This document shows, in pieces, positions 47,325 to 55,989 of a DNA stretch of 64,000 nucleotides (its first letter is position 1; each line of letters opens with the position of its first letter). The notes beneath the pieces are model-generated. The model was not told where the DNA came from. It saw only the letters and a program-made list of their open reading frames with translations, and did no database searches. The stretch spans positions 1 to 64,000 of the forward strand of contig NZ_JAKSYI010000033.1 of NCBI RefSeq assembly GCF_022829285.1, written 5' to 3'. This DNA is from Methylobacterium sp. J-078 (GTDB lineage: Bacteria > Pseudomonadota > Alphaproteobacteria > Rhizobiales > Beijerinckiaceae). The translations under genes were made by a program, and so were the position numbers.

Positions 47325-48695
47325 TCAATCCCCCCGGACGAGCCGGCTCGCGAAGAAGCCGTCGAGGCCGCCGCGTACCTCCGGCGTGGCGCCGTCGAGG
47401 TGGGCCGGCAGGGTCCGCAGGTCGCCGGAGGCGTCGATGACCTCCGACAGGCCGCCGACCTCGTCCGCCCGCACCGGGACGCGCGAAAAATTCGGGTTGC
47501 GGGTCAGGAAGGTCGCCACCTGCGCCTCGCCCTCCTCGGGCTCCAGCGAGCAGGTGCAGTAGACGAGGTGACCGCCCGGACGGACGAGGGCAGCAGCCTT
47601 GTCGAACAGGCGCTTCTGCAGGCCGATGAGCCGGCTGACGTCGCTCTCGGTCTTGGTCCAGGCCACATCCGGGTGGCGCCGCAGGGTGCCGGTGGCCGAG
47701 CAGGGCGCATCCAGCAAGACCGCGTCGAAGGCGGCCTCGTCCGGCAGGGCCAGGGCGTCGCCGACCTGGATCTCCGCCTCCAGGCCGAGACGGGCGAAGT
47801 TCTGCGACAGGCGTTCGAGGCGCGGGCTGGATCGGTCGACGGCGAGCACCGAGGCCCCGGCGGCCGCGAGTTGCGCGGTCTTGCCGCCCGGCGCGGCGCA
47901 GAGGTCGGCGACGCGATCGCCGGGCTTTACGGCGAGGAGCCGCGCCGGCAGGGCGGCGGCGGCGTCCTGCACCCACCATTGCCCCTCGGCGTAACCGGGC
48001 AGGTCCGCGACGTTGGAGCGGACCTCGTGCAGGCGCACGCTGCCGGTCGGCAGGGCCACGCCGCCGAGGCGCTCGGCCCATTCGGCCGCCGAACCCCGCA
48101 CCGTGATGTCGAGGGCGGCGCCCTGGAGATGCGCGGCCGCGATGGCGCGGGCGGTCTCGGACCCGTAGGCGGCACTCCAGCGCCGAACGAGCCAGTCCGG
48201 CGTGTTGTCGGCCAGCGGATCGCCCGGCTGGGCCAGGATCTCGGCGCGCTCGCGCACGATCCGGCGCAGGACCGCGTTCACGAGGCCTGAGAGGTGCTGG
48301 AGTTGCGGATCGGCCTTGGCGAGGCGGACCCCGAGATCGACCGCCGCGTGATCGGGCACGTTGAGGTCGAGGATCTGCACGGCGCCGGTCGCCAGCAGCG
48401 CCACGAGGCGCGGCTGATCCTCGGGCAGCCCCTGCGACATCCGCGTGGCGAGCACCCTGCGCAGGAATCCGAGGCGCCGGAAGGTGGCGGTGGCGATGGC
48501 GCGGGCGAGGCCCGCATCGGCGGCATCGAGCCCGGCAGTGCGGCTCGCCTGGGCAAGCGCATCCTCGAGGGCGAAGCCGCGCGTCTTGCCGATGAGGTCG
48601 GCGACCGCCCCTTGCGCGACCTGCCGGGCCGCGAGCCCCGCGATGCTGCGGTCGATCGGCGCCGACGGCGCATCCGTGTTGCGGCGTATCGCCAT
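47325..48695 (-). CDS. rsmB: 16S rRNA (cytosine-967-C5)-methyltransferase RsmB
   Basis: RsmB methylates 16S rRNA with S-adenosylmethionine. The 456-residue product has an N-terminal NusB-like RNA-binding domain (GLAARQVAQGAVADLIG, LSGLVNAVLRRI) and a C-terminal Rossmann methyltransferase. SAM-binding is VADLCAAPGGKTAQLAA, and the two catalytic cysteines are in LLDAPCSATGTLRRHPD and LVYCTCSLEPEE. The ATG at 48695 is preceded by AGGAAG at a spacing of 8. It is divergent from the DUF1674 gene. Confidence 0.95.
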   Translation of the reverse strand: MAIRRNTDAPSAPIDRSIAGLAARQVAQGAVADLIGKTRGFALEDALAQASRTAGLDAADAGLARAIATATFRRLGFLRRVLATRMSQGLPEDQPRLVALLATGAVQILDLNVPDHAAVDLGVRLAKADPQLQHLSGLVNAVLRRIVRERAEILAQPGDPLADNTPDWLVRRWSAAYGSETARAIAAAHLQGAALDITVRGSAAEWAERLGGVALPTGSVRLHEVRSNVADLPGYAEGQWWVQDAAAALPARLLAVKPGDRVADLCAAPGGKTAQLAAAGASVLAVDRSSPRLERLSQNFARLGLEAEIQVGDALALPDEAAFDAVLLDAPCSATGTLRRHPDVAWTKTESDVSRLIGLQKRLFDKAAALVRPGGHLVYCTCSLEPEEGEAQVATFLTRNPNFSRVPVRADEVGGLSEVIDASGDLRTLPAHLDGATPEVRGGLDGFFASRLVRGD

Positions 48696-48769
48696 GAATG
48701 CCACTTCCTGAAGATGGGTCCGTTCGCGACGGGCCACGTCCCCCCTGCCCTTCCACCCGACACACCGAG

Positions 48770-49012
48770 ATGCAAGCCATGACGAGCCCCGAGCCGACGG
48801 AAAACCGCGCCGACGAGACCCGGCCGCCGCCCGCCAAGCGTGATCTGACCCCGGAGGCCGCCCGGGCGCTCGCCGAAGCGGCCGAGCGCCGCGCCGCCAT
48901 CGACGCGCACGCGGCCGAGATCGCCGCCACCCGCGAGCGCCAGGGCCGGGGCGGGTTGGAGCCGGTGCGCTACGACGATTGGGAGATCAAGGGCATCGCG
49001 GTCGACTTCTGA
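48770..49012 (+). CDS. DUF1674 protein (SDHAF4-like succinate dehydrogenase assembly factor)
   Basis: The 80-residue product ends in the family signature PVRYDDWEIKGIAVDF, matching the RYGDWE-x-KG-x-x-x-DF tail of DUF1674. In mitochondria this family (Sdh8/SDHAF4) protects flavinated SdhA during succinate dehydrogenase assembly; the bacterial role is inferred from that. The rest is an Ala/Arg/Glu-rich helix (ARALAEAAERRAAIDAHAAE). ATGs at 48770 and 48779 are both possible starts. DUF1674 next to rsmB is also seen in other alphaproteobacteria. Confidence 0.85.
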   Translation: MQAMTSPEPTENRADETRPPPAKRDLTPEAARALAEAAERRAAIDAHAAEIAATRERQGRGGLEPVRYDDWEIKGIAVDF

Positions 49013-49074
49013 GAACCGGAACGTCGTGGGCGCCGCCCCGTTGACCGCGTCCCAGTTCAGACGCGAGGACGACC

Positions 49075-49383
49075 ATGGCGACGAAGGTTTCAGGCAGCAA
49101 GGCGGGTACGGGTGCGCACGGCGAGGTCGCCTTGGCGCGCGGGCAATCGGTGGCCATGCGGATGTGGCGCGACGAGGCACCCGGCACCGACAAGCCGATG
49201 GCGAGCCGGCCCTACGAGACGGTCGGCTACGTCATCGCCGGCCGCGCCGAACTGACGGTGAGCGGCGAGAAGGTCCTGCTGGAATCCGGCGATTCCTGGC
49301 TGGTGCCCGAGGGGGCCGAGCACACCTACACGATCCTCGAAACCTTCACGGCGGTGGAAGCCACTTCGCCGCCGGCGCGTTGA
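49075..49383 (+). CDS. Cupin-domain protein
   Basis: The 102-residue product is a small single-cupin protein: motif 1 around MASRPYETVGYVIAGRAELT and motif 2 around GDSWLVPEGAEHTYTILE. Metal-binding residues appear reduced; a His is kept in EGAEHTY and an E or H in RPYETVGYV is less clear, so metal binding is uncertain. Such small cupins often bind sugars or act as sensors; the ligand is unknown. It follows the DUF1674 gene by 62 bases and precedes a strong hairpin terminator. Confidence 0.85.
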   Translation: MATKVSGSKAGTGAHGEVALARGQSVAMRMWRDEAPGTDKPMASRPYETVGYVIAGRAELTVSGEKVLLESGDSWLVPEGAEHTYTILETFTAVEATSPPAR

Positions 49384-49916
49384 GACTTGGCTTCCAGACA
49401 CGAGGCGGCCGGAGCGCGGATCGCGGCGCCATCTTCGGGTCCGTCGGATGCCCATGGCGCGTGCTTTCGCATCGGCGGGAGACGGTATGCCGAAGATATC
49501 CGGTTGACGGTCATTGCATACGGCGTGAAACCAGAGCGAATCCGGTGAGATTCCGATCGCTGTTGCTGAATTGTGGCTGCGAATCGGTGACGGATGATGT
49601 CGTGTCGGCCCGTTGAGGTCGACGCCCGATCAATCGTTGGATCTCACGATCAGGCCCGCCCGGCTTCAGCCGCGGCGGGCTTCTTCGTTTCGCAGGCGAT
49701 CGTTCGGATACCCCGGCTGCGGCTGCGCCGGTGGGCGCCATCGCCTCAAGACGGCATGGACGCCCGGTTCAGGCCCTGGAACCAGGATCGGACCGCCGGC
49801 GGGCCACGCGCCGCCGCATGGCCCACCGGACTCGGGATCAGTCCGCCCACTTCACGGAAGGATGCCGGGAGAGGGGTTCACCGGCACGACCGATCGAGGG
49901 CCGGGCGCCCGTCTCG
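49384..49916. other. 533-base gap between the cupin gene and livF
   Basis: No convincing protein was found. A strong terminator at 49654-49690 (separate entry) faces rightward. A TTGACG at 49504-49509 and a short partially palindromic stretch lie about 150 bases before it, so a small RNA transcript could run between them; this is unproven. Confidence 0.5.
49654..49690 (+). terminator. Strong Rho-independent terminator
   Basis: A GC-rich stem GCCCGCC/GGCGGGC encloses a second stem CGGCT/AGCCG with a two-base loop and a one-base bulge. It is followed by TTCTTCGTTT. It lies about 270 bases after the cupin stop, in a gene-free gap. Confidence 0.8.
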
Positions 49917-50639
49917 TCAGTGACCACCGCCCAGGTAAGCCGCCTGGACGGCCGGATCGTCGCGAAGCTGCGCGGCGGGCCCCTGGAACCGGATCCGGCC
50001 GTTCTCCAGCACGTAGGCGTAATCGGCGACCCCCAAGGCCGCCATGGCGAACTGCTCGACGAGGAGCATCGTGACCTGTTCTTCCTTCAGCCTGCGGATG
50101 GTGCGAAACACCTCTTCGACGAGCTTGGGGGCGAGGCCCATCGAGGGTTCGTCGAGGAGGAGGATATCCGGGCGCAGCATCAGCGCCCGGCCCATCGCGA
50201 GCATCTGCTGCTCGCCCCCCGACAAGGTTCCGGCGAGCTGGTGACGCCTCTCCCGGAGGCGCGGGAACAGCTCGAACGCGCGCTCGCGGTCGGCCGCCAC
50301 ATCGCCCTTCGGACGGGAGCCCGTCAGGCGCGGGAAGGCGCCGAGGGTCAGATTGTCTTCCACGCTCAGCGTCGCGAAGACGCGACGGCCCTCGGGCGAG
50401 TGGGCGAGCCCCGCACTCGCCACGTCATGACTCTCGAGGCCCCCGACCTCGCGGCCGTTCAGCCGGATCGATCCGCTGCGTGGGCGGATCATGCCGGAGA
50501 GCGCCCGCATGGTCGTGGTCTTTCCGGCCCCGTTCGAGCCGATCAGGGTCACGATCTGTCCCTTGGGCACCTCGAACGAGAGCCCGTGCAGGACTTCGAT
50601 CTGGCCGTAGCCGGCCGAGAGGTTCGTCACCTCAAGCAT
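49917..50639 (-). CDS. livF: Branched-chain amino acid type ABC transporter ATPase LivF
   Basis: LivF is one of the two ATPase subunits that power the LIV-type importer. The 240-residue product has Walker A GSNGAGKTTTM, the ABC signature LSGGEQQMLAMGRAL and Walker B ILLLDEPSMGLAP, plus a C-terminal VADYAYVLENGRI region typical of LivF. The start overlaps the end of the LivM-LivG fusion by 8 bases, so translation is probably coupled. The transported compound is not proven; LIV, urea and aromatic acids are all possible for this family. Confidence 0.94.
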   Translation of the reverse strand: MLEVTNLSAGYGQIEVLHGLSFEVPKGQIVTLIGSNGAGKTTTMRALSGMIRPRSGSIRLNGREVGGLESHDVASAGLAHSPEGRRVFATLSVEDNLTLGAFPRLTGSRPKGDVAADRERAFELFPRLRERRHQLAGTLSGGEQQMLAMGRALMLRPDILLLDEPSMGLAPKLVEEVFRTIRRLKEEQVTMLLVEQFAMAALGVADYAYVLENGRIRFQGPAAQLRDDPAVQAAYLGGGH

Positions 50640-52677
50640 GGGCGGGCTCCTGGTCTGCGACGGGACTGCCGAGATACGCTTCGATGACCTTCGGATCCTT
50701 CTGGATCTCGCGGGCGCCGCCCTCCGCGATCTTGTGGCCGAAGTCGAGCACGCTGACGCGGTCGCACAGGCCCATCACCACGTCCATGTGGTGCTCGATC
50801 AAGATGACGGTGATGCCAGCATCGCGGATCTTGCGGATGATCGTGGTGAGATCGGCGATATCGGGTGCCGTGAGGCCGGCAGCGGGTTCGTCGAGGAGGA
50901 GAAGGACGGGGTCGAGGGCGAGCGCGCGCGCGATCTCGAGCAGCCGCTGCTTGCCGTAGGGGAGATTGCGGGCCTCGACCTGGGCGAGGCCGCCGAGGCC
51001 CACGAAGTCGAGGATCGCCATCGCACGGACCCGCGCATCCCGCTCCTCCCGGCGACGCCGGGGCGTGCCGAAGATCGCGTCGACGATGGTGCCCTTGAAA
51101 GTGTGGTGCAGGCCCACGAGCACATTCTCCAAGGCCGTCATCTCCCGGAAGAGCTGGACGTTCTGGAAGGTGCGCGCGACGCCCGCCGAGGCGATCTCGG
51201 AGGGGGTGCGTCCGTTGAGCCGCTGCATCCCCCCCTCTCGCGCCAAGGTCACCGTGCCGCCGGTCGGGGTGTAGATGCCGGTGAGCACGTTCATCATCGT
51301 GCTCTTGCCCGATCCGTTCGGGCCGATGAGCCCGTGGATCGTGCCCGGCCGCACGGCGATGTCGACACCCGCGAGGGCCTTGAGGCCGCCGAACTGCATC
51401 AGGACGGACTCGATCTTCAGGAGCGGATCCGCGTCGGCCCCGCCGCGCTGCGCGACGAGGGCCGCGCCCTGCGCCGTCAGGGCCCGGCCCTCGGCGGTGT
51501 GGGCGGGGCGCAGGGCCGGGATCTTCTCCCTCAGGAACCCGACGATGCCGTCGGGCAGGTAATAGACAACGAACAGAATCATCAGGCCGAACACGGTCAG
51601 GCGGAAATCCGTCACCGATTGCAGGGCGAGCGTGGCGGGCAGGAACAGCACGCAGAGCACGACCGGCACCAGGATGGCGTAGCGGTTCTCCTGCCGACGC
51701 AGGAACGCACGCGCGCCCACGACGAGGGCGGCCAGGGCGATCGCCCCCGCCATGATGCGGACGAGTTCTATATCGGCCAGAATGTTGGGCATCATCACGA
51801 TGATGGCGGACCCGATCAGGGGCCCGGCCCTCGACTTGCGTCCGCCCATCGTCACCGCGAGCAGGAACAGCACGGTCAGTTCGAAGCCGTAGGAGTTCGG
51901 GGCGACGTAGCGCTCCGACCACGCGAACAGCGCGCCCGCGAGCCCCGCGAGGGCCGCCGATATGACGAAAGCGTAGACCTTGTAGCGATAGACGCTGACG
52001 CCCATGCAGTCGCAGGCGATCGGCGAGTCGCGCAGGGCCTCGAAGGCTCGACCGAACGGCGAGCGCACGACTCGGTTCACCACGACGATCGTCAGCAGCA
52101 GCGCGGCGCAGACGAGATAGTAGAATTCCAGCTTGCGCCCCGCGGCACCCCACGGCGACGACATGCCGATCAGCGAGAAATCGAGGACGCGCGCCGGCGG
52201 AAGGGTGATGCCGAGGGGCCCGTTGGTGAGGGGCGTGAGTTCGTTGATGAAGATCTGGATGATGGTGCCGAAGGCGAGCGTGACCATCGCCAGATAGGGG
52301 CCGGTCACGCGCAGGGCCGGGACCGCGAGCAGAAGTCCGAAGACCGACGTCACGGCGGTCCCGGCGATCAGCCCGGACCAGAGGCCGAGCTTGAAGTGCA
52401 GGAACAGCACGGCCGCCGAATACGCGCCGATTCCGAACAGGCCGGCATGCCCGAGACTGACCTGCCCCGTATAGCCGACGACGATGTCGAGCCCCAGGAT
52501 GAGGATCGCATAGATCGCGATCACGACCAGCAGGTGGATGTAGTAGGAACTCGTCACCACGTGCGGGAAGGCGGCGAGGAAGACGACGAGGAGGATGGCG
52601 CCGAGGAGGCCGACATGGCGGCCGAGCCTCGGCGCGGCGGCGGGCGTCGCCGCCGGTGCGAGGGTGGACTGAGCCAT
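50632..52677 (-). CDS. Fused LivM permease-LivG ATPase of a LIV-type ABC importer
   Basis: The 681-residue product joins two subunits usually encoded separately. Residues 20-400 form a LivM-like permease with many membrane helices and the EAA-type VGYTGQVSLGHAGLFGIGAY block. A linker of about 40 residues follows. From about residue 425 comes a LivG-type ATPase: QFGGLKALAGVDIAVRPGTI, Walker A GPNGSGKSTMMN, LPYGKQRLLEIARAL (signature) and LLLLDEPAAGL (Walker B). Frames are continuous, so the fusion is real and not an assembly join seen here. It is flanked by LivF and LivH. Confidence 0.92.
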   Translation of the reverse strand: MAQSTLAPAATPAAAPRLGRHVGLLGAILLVVFLAAFPHVVTSSYYIHLLVVIAIYAILILGLDIVVGYTGQVSLGHAGLFGIGAYSAAVLFLHFKLGLWSGLIAGTAVTSVFGLLLAVPALRVTGPYLAMVTLAFGTIIQIFINELTPLTNGPLGITLPPARVLDFSLIGMSSPWGAAGRKLEFYYLVCAALLLTIVVVNRVVRSPFGRAFEALRDSPIACDCMGVSVYRYKVYAFVISAALAGLAGALFAWSERYVAPNSYGFELTVLFLLAVTMGGRKSRAGPLIGSAIIVMMPNILADIELVRIMAGAIALAALVVGARAFLRRQENRYAILVPVVLCVLFLPATLALQSVTDFRLTVFGLMILFVVYYLPDGIVGFLREKIPALRPAHTAEGRALTAQGAALVAQRGGADADPLLKIESVLMQFGGLKALAGVDIAVRPGTIHGLIGPNGSGKSTMMNVLTGIYTPTGGTVTLAREGGMQRLNGRTPSEIASAGVARTFQNVQLFREMTALENVLVGLHHTFKGTIVDAIFGTPRRRREERDARVRAMAILDFVGLGGLAQVEARNLPYGKQRLLEIARALALDPVLLLLDEPAAGLTAPDIADLTTIIRKIRDAGITVILIEHHMDVVMGLCDRVSVLDFGHKIAEGGAREIQKDPKVIEAYLGSPVADQEPAHA

Positions 52678-52743
52678 GGCGTCAGGCTCCTGCTGGCTGG
52701 ATGCGGGGGAATACGGGAGGGCGGGGAGCGAGGAGGGGCACGC

Positions 52744-53616
52744 TCAGACCTTCTTGATCACGGCCTTGCCGAACAATCCGACGGGGCGGATCGAGAGGAC
52801 GACGAGGAGGAGGATCAGGCCGGGCACATCCTTGTAGCCGGTCGAGATGTAGAAGCCGGTGAGCGTCTCGGCGACACCGAGGATCAGCCCGCCGACGATC
52901 ACGCCGAGGCCGGATTCGAGACCTCCGATGATCGCGACCGCGAAGGCCTTCAGGGCCAGCACCGCCCCCATGGTCGCACCCGTGAGGGTGACGGGCGCGA
53001 CGAGGACGCCCGCGAAGGCGGCCGTCATGGCGCTGATCGAGTAGGAGAGCGTGATCACCTTCTGCGTGTTGATGCCCATCAGGCCGGCGGCGTCGATGTC
53101 GTTCGAGGTCGCCACGACTGCCTTCCCCCAGATCGACTTGCGGTTGAAGATCTCGACCGCGAGCATCATCAGGAGGGCGCCGGCGACGATCAGCAACTCC
53201 ATCGGCAGCACCCGAGTGTCGCCGAGTTGGATCGCCGCCTCGGGCAGGGGTGAGGGAAACTTCAGGTCGTCGCGGCCCCAGATGTTCTCCGCCACGTTGC
53301 GGAAGATGATCCCCAGCGCGATCGTGGCCATGATCCATCCGTACTCGGACTTGATCTTGACCGCGGGCCGGACGCCGAGCCGCTCGATGACGGCGCCGAG
53401 CGCGAAGCCGAAGACGAGAACCAGCGGGATCATCAGCCAATACCCGACGATCGGCACCAGGGTCAGGCCGAACAGGGCCCCGAGGGCGAGCGCCTCGCCC
53501 TGACCGAAGTTCAGCGTCTTCGAGGTGGCGAAGGTGAGTTGATAGCCGAAGGCGATGGCGGCGTAGATCATGCCGACGGCGACGCCGGACGCGATGAGCT
53601 GGAGGAAGATGGCCAT
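52744..53616 (-). CDS. livH: Branched-chain amino acid type ABC permease LivH
   Basis: LivH is the second membrane permease of the importer, partner of the LivM half. The 290-residue product has about eight hydrophobic helices, the AIAFGYQLTFATSKTLNFGQ block near the N-terminus and the cytosolic coupling segment (ATSNDIDAAGLMGINTQKVI). The DVPGLILLLVVLSIRPVGLFG C-terminus is typical. It lies 66 bases before the LivM-LivG fusion gene. An intergenic hairpin separates it from livK upstream. Confidence 0.93.
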   Translation of the reverse strand: MAIFLQLIASGVAVGMIYAAIAFGYQLTFATSKTLNFGQGEALALGALFGLTLVPIVGYWLMIPLVLVFGFALGAVIERLGVRPAVKIKSEYGWIMATIALGIIFRNVAENIWGRDDLKFPSPLPEAAIQLGDTRVLPMELLIVAGALLMMLAVEIFNRKSIWGKAVVATSNDIDAAGLMGINTQKVITLSYSISAMTAAFAGVLVAPVTLTGATMGAVLALKAFAVAIIGGLESGLGVIVGGLILGVAETLTGFYISTGYKDVPGLILLLVVLSIRPVGLFGKAVIKKV

Positions 53617-53769
53617 GAGCGCGTTACCGTAGAGGGTGGGAAGTCGGTGTAGATGCAGGACATCGGGTCCTGGGAAGACCAGAACCCGGCTCGGTTCATC
53701 GTCGCTCGAATGCCCGGGGACGGCGCGTCTCGCAAAACCTGGCGGACGGCCGTCGCATGGTCCGATTCA

Positions 53770-53808
53770 CGGGTCTTTCACGAAGGCCGAGGCCCTTTGA
53801 GAGACCCG
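53770..53808 (-). terminator. Intergenic hairpin between livK and livH
   Basis: A perfect 7-base stem CGGGTCT/AGACCCG encloses a second stem built on AAGGCC/GGCCTT. It lies 9 bases after the livK stop and before the permease genes. It may partly terminate transcription or protect livK mRNA, giving excess binding protein over permease. Confidence 0.55.
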
Positions 53809-53817
53809 CGAAACGTC

Positions 53818-55035
53818 TCAGTTGGCCGACTTCTCCTTCACGCGGACGACGCCCGCGTTCTTGGCGTCCTCCTCCTTGGCGTAGACGATCTTGCCGTCCT
53901 GCACCTTGCCGAACACCACCATGTTGCGGGTGATCGCGTTGTGGTCCTTGGCGGTGAAGGGCTTCTCGTAGGTCGTGACCACGCCCTCGACGCGCTCGTT
54001 CAGGTTCTCGAGCGCCGCACGGATCTTCGCGCCATCGGTGGAACCGGCCTGCTTGATCGCCGCGGCGAGCAGATAGACCGAATCGTACCCTTGCGCCCCG
54101 GCCACCGGGGTCGGAATCTTCGAGACGCCGTAGGTCTTGTAGTAGTTCTCCAGGAAGCTTTTCCGCTTGGGCAGCGTCTGATCTTCGATGAAGGTCTGGG
54201 GCATCATCACGCCGTTGCCGTTCGCGCCGGCGATATCGAGGAAGCTCTGCATCGAGGAGGGCCACGAGGTGATCATCGGCACCTTCCAGCCGAGCTTGGC
54301 CATGCCATTCGCGATCTGCGCGAGCTCGGGCCCGATCCCGTAGGCGAGGATGACGTCGGCTCCGGCCTGCTGCGCCTTCAACAACTGGGCCGTCATGTCG
54401 ACGTCCTTGATGTTGAACTTCTCCACCACGACCGGCTTCACGCCCTTGGTGGCGAGGTACTTCTCGATATCCTCGCGGCCGAGCTGGCCGTAATTCGTCG
54501 AATCGGCGAGGAGCGCGATCTTCTTGAAGTTCCGGGCCAACGCCTCGTCGACCATCATGCCCGCCTGGAGCACGTCGTAGGCCGAGTTCCGGAAGACGTA
54601 GTTGGCGTCGTAGTCCGGCTCCTTGAACTGGTTCGTGATGATCGTGCCGGTGGCGACGTTGTTGAACACCGGAATCTCCGCTTCCTGGTAGAAGCGCTGC
54701 GCGGCCAGGGCCACGCCGGTGTTGATGAAGCCGATGGTGGCGGCGACTTTTTCCTTGTTGATCAGTTCCTGGGCGACCTGAGCGCCGACCTCGTTCTTCG
54801 CTTCGTCATCGCGCTCGACCAGCAGCAGCGGACGTCCGAGCACGCCACCGGCCTTGTTGATCTCCGCGGCCGCGAGACGGGCCGCGTCGCGCATCGAAAC
54901 ACCCATGGCGGAGGACCCGCCGGTATAGGGGCCCGTGACACCGATCTTGATGGGATCGGCCGCGTAGGCCGGGAATGCCGCAAACGTCGTGCAGACGAGC
55001 GCACCCAAGAGTACGCGTCTCTTCAGCGTGATCAT
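53818..55035 (-). CDS. livK: LIV-type ABC transporter periplasmic substrate-binding protein
   Basis: The 405-residue product is the periplasmic receptor of the importer. It has a signal peptide (residues 1-26, core LLGALVCTTFAAFPAYA) and a type I binding fold: PIKIGVTGPYTGGSSAMGVS, AAEINKAGGVLGRPLLLVER, ALLADSTNYGQLGREDIEKY and VAGAQGYDSVYLLAAAIKQAG. In its N-terminal domain it resembles leucine-isoleucine-valine and related binding proteins; the ligand is unknown. It is the first gene of the transporter set. Confidence 0.93.
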   Translation of the reverse strand: MITLKRRVLLGALVCTTFAAFPAYAADPIKIGVTGPYTGGSSAMGVSMRDAARLAAAEINKAGGVLGRPLLLVERDDEAKNEVGAQVAQELINKEKVAATIGFINTGVALAAQRFYQEAEIPVFNNVATGTIITNQFKEPDYDANYVFRNSAYDVLQAGMMVDEALARNFKKIALLADSTNYGQLGREDIEKYLATKGVKPVVVEKFNIKDVDMTAQLLKAQQAGADVILAYGIGPELAQIANGMAKLGWKVPMITSWPSSMQSFLDIAGANGNGVMMPQTFIEDQTLPKRKSFLENYYKTYGVSKIPTPVAGAQGYDSVYLLAAAIKQAGSTDGAKIRAALENLNERVEGVVTTYEKPFTAKDHNAITRNMVVFGKVQDGKIVYAKEEDAKNAGVVRVKEKSAN

Positions 55036-55989
55036 ATTCTCTCCCTCGCTCCGACCGCATGCCCTTCATGGTGGCATTTTGTATCGAATCTTCAGTATTC
55101 CTGACGCAAGAGTTCTAATTCTGTCAAGGCATGGAGGCGATTTTGGCTACTTGATTATTCACTGGAAAATAGCCCGGCCCATGGATTAATTTTCAAATTT
55201 TATTTCGAACCAAGAGATAGCTTCGTGTTAAGTTCCTAAAAGTAACGTATTCCATGATTTTGACTCTGAGTAAATTGCAAATTCGCCAAACTGAAATAAT
55301 TCCGGCCCTCGGAGAGCCAACCCGAAAGTCCGCAACGGCAAGAGAAACCTAATTTCACTATAAGCAGACGACAAATCCTTCGTCGCAAGCCCTGTGAAAC
55401 GATCTGGAATTCGATATCTGAACCGCACAGAACTCTGATTGACGTTGTCGCTGCGGACATAGCCTACCCCCGTTCGACAGCAGGAATTCGAGGGTCGTAT
55501 ACCGTCGATCTTGATGGGCAGGGCGAGCCGGAGCACCGGTCGTAATTTCGAAATACTTGCGAATGAAGTCGGGTTCGGATTGGTTCTGCTGACGTGATCG
55601 CATGAAGCATCGTGTGGGCATCACCTCCCCGACCTCGGCGGCGATCATTCCAATTTGCTCAAACGTCGCAGGGCGGGCCTCACCGTCGAGCAAGTCAGCG
55701 CCCAGGTCGGCTCAGCTCCACGGGACCAGCCGCGCCGGCGTCAGTGACATCCTCGACATGGTGAAGTGCATCGGCGCCTGAACCGCCGGTACGATCATCG
55801 GCGACCCGCGCGCCGCCGAACCACCGCCCGGTCCGCGCCGACGGTTGGGTCTGGGGTCATCCGGGCCAGGGCGCTCGCATCCGCACGCCTCGTGCCCGGA
55901 AGCGTAAAACCGTGGCCGGTCGAGGTCTCGAGCGCCGACTTTCGAGATCCCGACGCAACCCGACCGTTCAGAAGCCCGAACCGATCCGC
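55036..55989. other. 954-base AT-rich gap upstream of livK
   Basis: The part 55040-55720 is clearly poorer in GC than any gene around it. It must hold the livK promoter; a TTGACA on the minus strand at 55122-55127 is a candidate -35 without a good -10 at the right spacing. Frames on the minus strand (55228-55536, 55358-55693) give no recognisable protein but could be remnants of a lost gene. No inverted repeat or transposase was seen. Confidence 0.5.

Noticed and set aside
49540..49610. A cobalamin-riboswitch-like stretch (CCGGTGAGATTCCG)
   Set aside because: It lacks the B12 box and the rest of the conserved core, and no cobalamin gene lies downstream.
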